Source: Mycobacterium europaeum
GTDB lineage: Bacteria; Actinomycetota; Actinomycetes; Mycobacteriales; Mycobacteriaceae
Reading direction: 5' to 3'
DNA: 64,000 bases
NCBI RefSeq assembly: GCF_002102155.1
Contig: NZ_LQOU01000064.1
Coordinates: 62,001-126,000, forward strand
The position numbers and the translations under genes are program-made. Under the pieces are notes generated by a model, which worked only from the letters and a program-made list of their open reading frames with translations, did no database searches and was not told the origin of the DNA. Position 1 is the stretch's first letter. Each line of letters begins with the position of its first letter. Below, piece by piece: positions 57,655-64,000 of this stretch.

Positions 57655-58974
57655 TTAGTGCGGCACCGGCGTGTAATGCTCTGCGTCGCTGGTGAACTCG
57701 GGTTTTCCGTAGGTCGCCAGTCGCAGCTTGAGGAGCCCGATGACGTACGCGTCGGTGATGTCGGCAAGCACGGGGATGCGGCTCGCGTGGCTCACGGCGG
57801 TGAAACGCCCGATGATGAACGGTGCGGTGAGGGCCACGCGGATGAGGTCCGTCGGGCCCATCGAGACGCCCATGGCTTCGGCGATCTCACGGTTTCCATT
57901 GCAGAAGGTGCGAACGAAAGTGAGCTTGCTGAAACTCTTTTCGACCGCTTCGGCGCAACGGTCGAACAGCGTGGTGTCGGGACGCAGGTAGGCCGCCATC
58001 GTTCCGCGGACCAGTTCCTGGCAGATGCTGTCGAATCCGTCGCGCAGCAGTGCCGAGCGCGCGTGCATGACGTGAATGATGTCGGCCGGTTCCGCGGGCA
58101 ACAGTTCTTCCGGTAGGCCGAGCAAAAAGCAGCGATACCTGGCGAATTCGACCACGGCGCGCTCCTCGGCGGTGAACTCGGTTCGGCCCTGTTGGCGCGC
58201 CTTGCGGGCCAGCAGGTACTGGCCGATCATGCCGGCCGGCATCTGGTCGACCTGTGGGACGGGCATGCCGTACACGGCGGCGTCCCACTTGTCGGATTTC
58301 TTCAGGGCGTTGTAGCGGACCATCGAGTGCATCAGCCGGACCATGGCGGCCGCCTCGAAACCCGGGCCGAAACGGTCCAGCGCACCGGGCAGGGTGGTGA
58401 CGGCGAAGAAACTGGCGGTTTCGTTCACCCGGCGGGCGGCCCGCTTGCCCGAGAGTGCGCCGGTCAGCGCCATCGGCAGCGCGGCGTAGGTGTTGGTGAA
58501 GGTCGCGATGAAGGCCCCCCGCGTGATGAAGGGGGCCAACAGCGCTGCGGGGATTCGCTCTTGGCGGGCGCCCTCACGGACCAGGTCGAAGTCGATCCAC
58601 TCCGGGGTGGCCTCCATGGCGGCGATGAACGAAACCAGTTCGGGGGGTGCGTCCGGCACCGCCTCGATTCCTGCCCGGCAGGCCGTCTTGAGCATGTCGA
58701 TCAGGTGGGCGACGCTGTGCGAAGCCATCAGCGCCGCATAGGGATCGGCGACGACGTCACCGAGCAGGGTGGCCGTGCTCATCAGCTCGACCACGCGGTC
58801 GTCTTCCAGGATCGGTGCGCGCTCGGCGATCCAGGCGGGCAGGGCCGAGTCGACGTCTGGCTCCGTGGCCAGACGATCCGGCTGCCGGTCGAAGTCGAAG
58901 TCTCCATACAGGTCGGGCTGCAATTCGCGCTGGCTGCGGACTCGCTCGGCGAGTTCGGGGTAATACGTCACCAT
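57655..58974 (-). CDS. MpaB/DUF2236-family oxygenase
   Basis: The 439-residue protein resembles the mycophenolic acid oxygenase MpaB and latex-clearing protein superfamily. The central block FEAAAMVRLMHSMVRYNALKK supplies the conserved R..H..R residues of the heme-binding motif, and further conserved stretches are ITRGAFIATFTNTYAALPMALTG and PADIIHVMHARSALL. Members are heme b proteins that oxidise hydrophobic substrates. The ATG at 58974 is 13 bp from a large palindrome and the divergent TetR gene, which almost certainly regulates it. The substrate is unknown. Confidence 0.8.
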   Translation of the reverse strand: MVTYYPELAERVRSQRELQPDLYGDFDFDRQPDRLATEPDVDSALPAWIAERAPILEDDRVVELMSTATLLGDVVADPYAALMASHSVAHLIDMLKTACRAGIEAVPDAPPELVSFIAAMEATPEWIDFDLVREGARQERIPAALLAPFITRGAFIATFTNTYAALPMALTGALSGKRAARRVNETASFFAVTTLPGALDRFGPGFEAAAMVRLMHSMVRYNALKKSDKWDAAVYGMPVPQVDQMPAGMIGQYLLARKARQQGRTEFTAEERAVVEFARYRCFLLGLPEELLPAEPADIIHVMHARSALLRDGFDSICQELVRGTMAAYLRPDTTLFDRCAEAVEKSFSKLTFVRTFCNGNREIAEAMGVSMGPTDLIRVALTAPFIIGRFTAVSHASRIPVLADITDAYVIGLLKLRLATYGKPEFTSDAEHYTPVPH

Positions 58975-58987
58975 CGCTGCCTCCCAT

Positions 58988-59028
58988 TAACTAACACTTC
59001 GTGAGTAATACTCACAAGGTGTTAGTTA
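58988..59028. promoter_or_regulatory. 41-bp near-perfect palindrome, TetR operator
   Basis: The palindrome is centred on A59008 and 18 of 20 base pairs are complementary. The core TGAGTAATACTCA is a perfect dyad; the outer arms TAACTAACAC and GTGTTAGTTA extend it. It fills the 53-bp spacer between the divergent MpaB-like and TetR genes, reaching the ATG of the latter. Confidence 0.88.
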
Positions 59029-59642
59029 TGCTGTCAAGCATGAGTGCGGGCAACCCGAAGCGGCGCATGACCGCCGAAGGCCGGCGCGAGCAGATCCTCG
59101 ATGTCACGCATGCAATCGTCGACGCCGAGGGGTTCCACGCGGCCACGCCGAACCGCATCGCCGAGGCGGCCGGCATCAACCGGTCGTTGATCTATCAGCT
59201 GTTCGGTGACCGGGCGGGACTCTTCGTCGCACTGATCGACCGTGAGGCCGCCCGGGCCGGCGCCCAGTTCGCGGAGGCGGTCTCGGGGTTGGATGCCGTC
59301 GGCGAGGACCAGTCGCTCGTCGTCGCGTTCGACGGCGTGCTGGCCGCGGTCGACGCCCACCCGGCCACGTGGCGACTGTTCCTGTTTCCGCCGCAGGGCG
59401 CGCCGCCGGAGTTGTATGCGCGGCTGGCTCAATCGCAGGCCGTCGTGCTGGAGTTCTTCGTCACGGAATTGCTGCGCATCAATCCCGGAGTGCATGACCC
59501 CGAATACACCGCGCGGATCCTGCACGCTGCCGGACGCGAACTGTTGCAACTGCACCTCAGTGAGCCGCAGACCGCGACGGTGGAACGGTTGCGCACCTTC
59601 GTGCGGCGGTTGGGCTCCGACGTGATGAGCCACGCGAGGTGA
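59028..59642 (+). CDS. TetR/AcrR family transcriptional regulator
   Basis: The 204-residue regulator has the HTH in RREQILDVTHAIVDAEGFHAATPNRIAEAAGINRSLIYQLF and an all-helical ligand domain with VAFDGVLAAVDAHPATWRLFLFPPQGAP. The ATG at 59028 is preceded by AAGGTG; an alternative ATG at 59040 also fits. It is divergent from the MpaB-like oxygenase, with a palindromic operator in the shared spacer overlapping its ribosome site, so autorepression plus control of the oxygenase is strongly suggested. The inducer is unknown. Confidence 0.9.
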   Translation: MLSSMSAGNPKRRMTAEGRREQILDVTHAIVDAEGFHAATPNRIAEAAGINRSLIYQLFGDRAGLFVALIDREAARAGAQFAEAVSGLDAVGEDQSLVVAFDGVLAAVDAHPATWRLFLFPPQGAPPELYARLAQSQAVVLEFFVTELLRINPGVHDPEYTARILHAAGRELLQLHLSEPQTATVERLRTFVRRLGSDVMSHAR

Positions 59643-59648
59643 GGGCTG

Positions 59649-61313
59649 CTAGCTGGTGCGCCCGCGTTCGGCCCGGTAGCGGCGGACCAGCGCGTCGGTG
59701 GAGCTGTCGGATTGCGGCGGCGGCGAGGCGTCGGACGTGATCACCGGGAGCAGCGCCTTGGCCTGGGTCTTGCCCAGCTCCACGCCCCATTGGTCGAACG
59801 AGTCGATGCCCCACACGACGCCCTCGGTGAAGACCTGATGCTCGTAGAGCGCGATCAGCTGGCCGAGCACCGACGGGGTGAGCCGGTCGGCCAGGATCGA
59901 GGTCGACGGCCGGTTGCCCGGCATCACCTTGTGCGGCACGATGTCGGCCGGCGTGTCTTCGGCGGCGATTTCCTCGGCGGTCTTGCCGAACGCCAGCACC
60001 TGGGTCTGGGCGAAGAAGTTGCTCATCAGCAGGTCGTGCATGCTGCCGGTGCCCTCGACGGTGGGCAGGTCGTCGAGGGGCTGGCTGAAGCCGATGAAGT
60101 CGGCCGGCACCAGCCGGGTGCCCTGATGCAGCAATTGGTAGAAGGCGTGCTGGCCGTTGGTTCCCGGTTCGCCCCAGAAGATCTCGCCGGTGTCGGTGGT
60201 GACGGGGGTGCCGTCGGCGCGCGTCGACTTGCCGTTGGATTCCATGGTCAGCTGTTGCAGATAGGCCGCGAACCGTGACAGGTCGTTGGAGTACGGCAGC
60301 ACCGCCCGCGACTGGGCGCCCATGAAGTTGGAGTACCACAACCCGATCAGCCCGAGCAGCGCGGGCGCGTTGGACTCCAGCGGCGCCGTCCTGAAATGCC
60401 GGTCCACGATGTGGAACCCGGACAGGAAATCGGCGAAGGCCGCCTTGCCGATGGCCGCCATCACCGACAGGCCGATCGCCGAGTCGACCGAGTACCGGCC
60501 GCCGACCCAGTCCCAGAAGCCGAACATGTTGTCGGTGTTGATGCCGAAGTCGTCGACCAGCCGCTTGTTGGTGGAGACGGCCACGAAGTGCTGGGCCACC
60601 GCGGCGTCGCCGAGCGCGTCGGTCAGCCAGCGGCGCGCCGCGGTCGCGTTGGTCAGGGTCTCCAGCGTGGAGAAGGTCTTGGACGCGACGATGAAAAGCG
60701 TTGTGGCGGGGTCCAAGTCGGCGAGGGTGGCGATGAGGTCGGCCGGGTCGACGTTGGAGACGAAGCGGGCCGAGATGCCGGCGTCGGCGTAGTGGCGCAG
60801 CGCCTGGTAGACCATCACCGGACCCAGATCCGACCCGCCGATGCCGATGTTGACCACGGTGCTGATTCTTTTCCCGGTGGCCCCGGTCCATTCACCGCTG
60901 CGTAACCGGTCGGTGAAGTCGCCCATCCGGTCCAGCACGGCGTGCACGTCCTCGACGACGTTGCGGCCGTCGACGATCAATTCGGCGTCGCGGGGCAGCC
61001 GCAGCGCGGTGTGCAACACGGCCCGGTCCTCCGACACGTTGATGTGCGCCCCGGCGAACATCTGGTCGCGGCGCTCTTCGAGGTTAGCTGTGCGCGCCAG
61101 ATCGATCAGCAGCCGCAGCGTTTCTCGGGTGATGCGGTGTTTGCTGTAGTCGATGTAGAGGTCGCCGACCGAGACGGTGAGGTCGCGGCCGCGGTCGGGA
61201 TCCTCGTCGAAGAACTGGCGTAGCTGGGTCGCGCCGATCTCTTCGTGGTGCCTGCGCAGGGCATCCCACGCTGGGGTGGCGGTGATGTCGGGGAGGCGTT
61301 GCACGGAGGTCAT
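59649..61313 (-). CDS. pgi: glucose-6-phosphate isomerase
   Basis: The 554-residue enzyme interconverts glucose 6-phosphate and fructose 6-phosphate. Signatures are VVNIGIGGSDLGPVM, the second SIS signature region SNVDPADLIATLADLDP, catalytic Glu in GMPFEWGV-type WDWVGGRYSVDSAIG and C-terminal FDQWGVELGKTQAKALL (PGI signature 2). It corresponds to Rv0946c. A leaderless -10 (TAGGGT) lies 6 nt before the ATG. It converges on the TetR gene with only 6 bp between. Confidence 0.97.
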   Translation of the reverse strand: MTSVQRLPDITATPAWDALRRHHEEIGATQLRQFFDEDPDRGRDLTVSVGDLYIDYSKHRITRETLRLLIDLARTANLEERRDQMFAGAHINVSEDRAVLHTALRLPRDAELIVDGRNVVEDVHAVLDRMGDFTDRLRSGEWTGATGKRISTVVNIGIGGSDLGPVMVYQALRHYADAGISARFVSNVDPADLIATLADLDPATTLFIVASKTFSTLETLTNATAARRWLTDALGDAAVAQHFVAVSTNKRLVDDFGINTDNMFGFWDWVGGRYSVDSAIGLSVMAAIGKAAFADFLSGFHIVDRHFRTAPLESNAPALLGLIGLWYSNFMGAQSRAVLPYSNDLSRFAAYLQQLTMESNGKSTRADGTPVTTDTGEIFWGEPGTNGQHAFYQLLHQGTRLVPADFIGFSQPLDDLPTVEGTGSMHDLLMSNFFAQTQVLAFGKTAEEIAAEDTPADIVPHKVMPGNRPSTSILADRLTPSVLGQLIALYEHQVFTEGVVWGIDSFDQWGVELGKTQAKALLPVITSDASPPPQSDSSTDALVRRYRAERGRTS

Positions 61314-61319
61314 AGTTCG

Positions 61320-61325
61320 ACCCTA
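61320..61325 (-). promoter_or_regulatory. -10 element TAGGGT of pgi (leaderless)
   Basis: On the minus strand TAGGGT is separated by 6 nt from the pgi ATG at 61313. Confidence 0.5.
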
Positions 61326-61363
61326 GTGACGGTCGCGCGCGCGGTGAAGCCGGGCGCAGCGGG

Positions 61364-61651
61364 TCAGTGACCGAGCCGGCCCCTGCCCAACCGCAGCAGC
61401 AGGATCGCCAGGTCCTTACCGTCGGGACCGAGCTCGCTGTAGCGTTCGATCACCTTCATCTCGCGGCTGTGGACGAGCCGCGTGCCTCCGGACGCCATCC
61501 GCGCCTTGCCGATCGCCTGGGACACCTCCGTGCGCCGCTTCACCGCGGCGAGGATCTCGGCGTCCAAGCGGTCGATCTCGTGGCGCAACTCGTCAATGCT
61601 CAACTCGTCGGCGTCGGCGGTCTCTGGGGTTTCCACCGTCTCAACCTTCAT
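61364..61651 (-). CDS. intracellular chorismate mutase, AroQ-delta type (Rv0948c-like)
   Basis: The 95-residue all-helical enzyme converts chorismate to prephenate for Phe/Tyr synthesis. The family core is IDELRHEIDRLDAEILAAVKRRTEVSQAIG with the catalytic Arg and Lys residues, then RMASGGTRLVHSREMKVIERYSELGPDGKD and the C-terminal RLGRGRLGH through which DAHP synthase activates it. The ATG at 61651 is the first good start. The frame runs on upstream to an ATG at 61873, and the M. tuberculosis start region (MRPEPPHHEN) reads ACG-encoded Thr-Arg-Pro here, so that start is not available. Confidence 0.92.
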   Translation of the reverse strand: MKVETVETPETADADELSIDELRHEIDRLDAEILAAVKRRTEVSQAIGKARMASGGTRLVHSREMKVIERYSELGPDGKDLAILLLRLGRGRLGH

Positions 61652-61721
61652 CTCTGCTAACTCCGCATTCTCGGGATGTGGGGGTTGTGGTCTCGTCCGG
61701 TTTCGGGCCTCACAAAGAGAC

Positions 61722-61755
61722 GAGCCCCGATCTCCGGAAGCGGACCACGGGGCTC
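61722..61755 (-). promoter_or_regulatory. 8-bp inverted repeat in the chorismate mutase leader
   Basis: GAGCCCCG and CGGGGCTC flank an 18-nt loop about 70-105 nt upstream of the ATG. On the minus strand it is followed by GTCTCTTTGTG. It could be an attenuator or a leader stem; no aromatic-rich leader peptide was found. Confidence 0.35.
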
Positions 61756-62234
61756 TGACGAAAACAGCTAGACCACGGGGACCGCTAACCGGTACCCGTA
61801 GAAAAATCGGCGGCAGTTCGGGAGGGAGAGCTGCCGATGGGACTGCGCGTCGAGCACAAAACGAGTGTGCCATTAAAAACAGGCCCGGCGCAAAAACGCG
61901 TTCGCGAGCTGGCCAACAGGCCGTCGCGGCGGGCGGGGAGCCGCCCGGAGTCCGGTCGCGCCGACGCCCATGCCGCGGTTGATTGCCGGTGTGGATTTCC
62001 TTAACACGGGGCGAAATTGAGTGTTATCGCGGATCGCTCGAGATTTGACGGAAACGCAAACTCGGGCGAAATTGTCGTGGTCTTTTTAGACGCAGGTGTA
62101 ATTGGCGGTATTTGCAACGGACCGCCTATCGGATTGCGAATACCCTTTTTGTGGGCGGGGACTCGGCAGGCGAACCCGGGGCCGGGGCGCCAACCTGGTC
62201 CGGCGTCTTGGCACGTTGTGTCGGTGGCCGGCGG

Positions 62235-62240
62235 TAAGTT
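62235..62240 (+). promoter_or_regulatory. -10 element TAAGTT of uvrD1
   Basis: TAAGTT lies 9 nt before the ATG at 62250, consistent with a leaderless or very short leader. No mycobacterial LexA box was seen nearby. Confidence 0.4.
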
Positions 62241-62249
62241 TGGACCAAC

Positions 62250-64000
62250 ATGAGTGTGTACGTGACCGATGCCAATCTGAGCTCCGAAGCAGATCAGCTG
62301 CTTGACGGCCTCAATCCGCAACAGCGCCTGGCGGTGGTGCACGAGGGCTCGCCGCTGTTGATCGTCGCGGGGGCGGGATCGGGCAAGACCGCGGTGCTGA
62401 CGCGCCGCATCGCCTATCTGATCGCCGCGCGGGGCGTGGGGGTGGGCCAGATCCTGGCCATCACCTTCACCAACAAGGCCGCGGCCGAGATGCGTGAACG
62501 CGTGGTGCGGCTGGTGGGCAACCGTGCCCGCGCCATGTGGGTGTCCACCTTCCACTCGACGTGCGTGCGCATCCTGCGCAACCAGGCCTCGTTGATCGAA
62601 GGCCTCAACTCCAACTTCTCGATCTACGACGCCGACGATTCCCGTCGGCTGCTGCAGATGATCGGGCGCGACATGGGGCTCGACATCAAGCGCTACTCGC
62701 CCCGACTGCTGGCCAACGCCATCTCCAACCTGAAGAACGAGCTGATCGACCCCGCCGAGGCGGTGGCGCGACTGACCGATGATTCTGACGACCTGGTCCG
62801 CACCGTGGCCTCCGTCTACGGCGAGTACCAGCGGCGGCTGCGCGCGGCGAACGCGATGGACTTCGACGACCTGATCGGCGAGACCGTCGCGGTGCTGCGG
62901 GCCTTCCCCCAGATCGCCCAGCACTACCGGCGGCGGTTCCGGCACGTCCTGGTCGACGAGTACCAGGACACCAACCATGCGCAGTACGTGCTGGTGCGGG
63001 AGCTGGTCGGTCACGACGTCACCGAATCCCCGGACGACGTGCCGCCGGCGGAATTGTGCGTGGTCGGCGACGCCGACCAGTCGATCTATGCGTTCCGCGG
63101 TGCCACCATCCGCAACATCGAGGACTTCGAGCGCGACTACCCGGACGCGACAACCATTCTGCTGGAACAGAATTACCGCTCGACGCAAAACATCCTCTCG
63201 GCGGCCAACTCGGTGATCGCCCGCAACGCCGGGCGCCGGGACAAACGGCTGTGGACCGACGCGGGCGCCGGCGAGTTGATCGTCGGCTACGTCGCGGACA
63301 ACGAGCACGACGAGGCCAGGTTCGTGGCCGAGGAGATCGATGCGCTCGCCGATCGGGGCGAGATCACCTACAACGACGTGGCCGTGTTCTACCGCACCAA
63401 CAACTCGTCGAGGTCGTTCGAGGAGGTGTTCATCCGCGCCGGCATTCCCTACAAAGTCGTTGGGGGAGTGCGCTTCTACGAGCGCAAGGAGATCCGCGAC
63501 ATCGTCGCCTACCTGCGGGTGCTGGACAACCCCGGCGATGCGGTCAGCATGCGGCGCATCCTCAACACCCCGCGTCGGGGCATCGGGGATCGTGCCGAGG
63601 CCTGCGTCGCGGTGTACGCCGAGAACACCGGAGCCAGTTTCGCCGACGCGCTGACGGCCGCCGCCGAAGGCAAAGTGCCGATGCTCAATTCGCGCGCGGA
63701 GAAGGCGATCACCGGTTTCGTCGAATTGCTCGATGAGCTCAGGGGCCGCCTCGACGAGGATCTCGGCGATCTGGTCGAGTCGGTGCTCGAACGGACCGGC
63801 TACCGGCGTGAGCTGGAATCCTCCACCGATCCACAGGATCTGGCCCGTCTGGACAACCTCAACGAACTCGTCAGTGTGGCGCACGAATTCAGCACCGACC
63901 GGGCCAACGCCGCCGCGCTGGGCGAGTCGCTGCAGACCCCCGAGGACGAAGACGTGCCGGACACCGGTGTGCTCGCCGAATTCCTGGAACGGGTCTCGCT
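62250..64000 (+). CDS. uvrD1: ATP-dependent DNA helicase UvrD1/PcrA (3' end beyond window)
   Basis: The first 583 residues are visible. Superfamily 1 motifs appear in order: LNPQQRLAVVHEG (Q motif), VAGAGSGKTAVLTRRIA (Walker A), FTNKAAAEMRER (Ia), VDEYQDTNHAQY (Walker B), VVGDADQSIYAFRGA (III), EQNYRSTQNIL (IV) and the GGVRFYERKEIRDIVAYLR segment before motif V. It unwinds DNA 3' to 5' in nucleotide excision repair and, with Ku, in NHEJ. It corresponds to Rv0949. The N-terminal MSVYVTDANLSSEADQLLDG is as in mycobacterial UvrD1. The rest is outside the window. Confidence 0.96.
   Translation, partial: MSVYVTDANLSSEADQLLDGLNPQQRLAVVHEGSPLLIVAGAGSGKTAVLTRRIAYLIAARGVGVGQILAITFTNKAAAEMRERVVRLVGNRARAMWVSTFHSTCVRILRNQASLIEGLNSNFSIYDADDSRRLLQMIGRDMGLDIKRYSPRLLANAISNLKNELIDPAEAVARLTDDSDDLVRTVASVYGEYQRRLRAANAMDFDDLIGETVAVLRAFPQIAQHYRRRFRHVLVDEYQDTNHAQYVLVRELVGHDVTESPDDVPPAELCVVGDADQSIYAFRGATIRNIEDFERDYPDATTILLEQNYRSTQNILSAANSVIARNAGRRDKRLWTDAGAGELIVGYVADNEHDEARFVAEEIDALADRGEITYNDVAVFYRTNNSSRSFEEVFIRAGIPYKVVGGVRFYERKEIRDIVAYLRVLDNPGDAVSMRRILNTPRRGIGDRAEACVAVYAENTGASFADALTAAAEGKVPMLNSRAEKAITGFVELLDELRGRLDEDLGDLVESVLERTGYRRELESSTDPQDLARLDNLNELVSVAHEFSTDRANAAALGESLQTPEDEDVPDTGVLAEFLERVS

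Larger units (their letters stand above)
61652..62249. other. 598-bp divergent spacer between chorismate mutase and uvrD1
   Basis: No gene is supported. The chorismate mutase side has a long leader with a hairpin (61722-61755) and a repeated GACCACGGGG (61743-61752, 61771-61780); an in-frame extension of the mutase reading frame to 61873 exists but is Pro/Arg-rich. The uvrD1 side is unusually AT-rich for this genome around 62020-62150. Confidence 0.45.

Noticed and set aside
62020..62249. LexA (SOS) box before uvrD1
   Set aside because: No sequence close to the mycobacterial TCGAAC-4-GTTCGA pattern was seen in the spacer.
62001..63884. Long minus-strand open frame opposite uvrD1 (627 codons)
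   Set aside because: All SF1 helicase motifs are on the plus strand; the antisense frame has biased composition and no motif.
1..64000. CRISPR array or prophage
   Set aside because: No evenly spaced identical repeats with unique spacers, no Cas-like or phage structural genes were seen; the only short iterated repeats are the IS-end repeats at 21153-21242 and the pair at 12595-12640.

Overview
This is a GC-rich stretch of an actinobacterial chromosome and, from gene content and order, a slow-growing non-tuberculous Mycobacterium, most likely of or near the M. avium complex. From my knowledge of the M. tuberculosis map, the backbone follows Rv0906 to Rv0949 almost gene by gene (MBL hydrolase, beta-lactamase-like lipoprotein, ctpE, the Rv0909/Rv0910 pair, carotenoid oxygenase, thiolase, Rv0923c, mntH, Rv0926c/Rv0927c, pstS3-pstC2-pstA1, ku-ligD, Rv0939-Rv0945, pgi, chorismate mutase, uvrD1). 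Species assignment is inference; gene identities rest on visible motifs and remembered family sequences.

Layout. 1-10.5 kb: conserved backbone (Rv0906-Rv0914c equivalents). 10.5-21.3 kb: accessory block where M. tuberculosis has PPE14/PE7 and IS elements. It holds a secreted DUF4185 protein, small orphan genes, a fatty acyl-AMP ligase with a DUF4193 gene, a divergent mmpS-mmpL-tetR operon, a frameshifted IS481-family element, and a tRNA-Arg(CCT) whose 3' end is partly duplicated on the far side of the IS. 21.5-29 kb: APC permease, small acidic proteins, a second PRPP synthetase, and equivalents of the hypoxia-regulon genes Rv0571c and Rv0574c. 29-39.7 kb: F420 oxidoreductase, GGCT/poly-glutamate-hydrolase fusion, mntH, two redox enzymes, a phosphate transporter operon with two pstS3-like genes in tandem but no pstB, and ku. 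39.8-44.7 kb: a four-gene polyol/sugar catabolic operon inserted between ku and ligD, with an inverted-repeat operator candidate. 44.8-64 kb: ligD, FAH-MBL fusion, methyltransferase, enoyl-CoA hydratase, a KstR-box-controlled F420 enzyme, STAS-HATPase protein, flavoprotein-like/DUF4873 plus AurF pair, cobF, Fpg-like glycosylase, SDR, MpaB-type oxygenase with a divergent TetR gene, pgi, chorismate mutase and the first 1,751 bases of uvrD1.

The main themes are NHEJ repair (ku, ligD, uvrD1), inorganic ion uptake (ctpE, mntH, pst), and lipid/steroid and redox metabolism (thiolase, enoyl-CoA hydratase, F420 enzymes, KstR boxes). Several genes have a TANNNT -10 element 6-9 nt before the start codon, as expected of leaderless mycobacterial transcripts. 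No CRISPR array, prophage or rRNA was seen.
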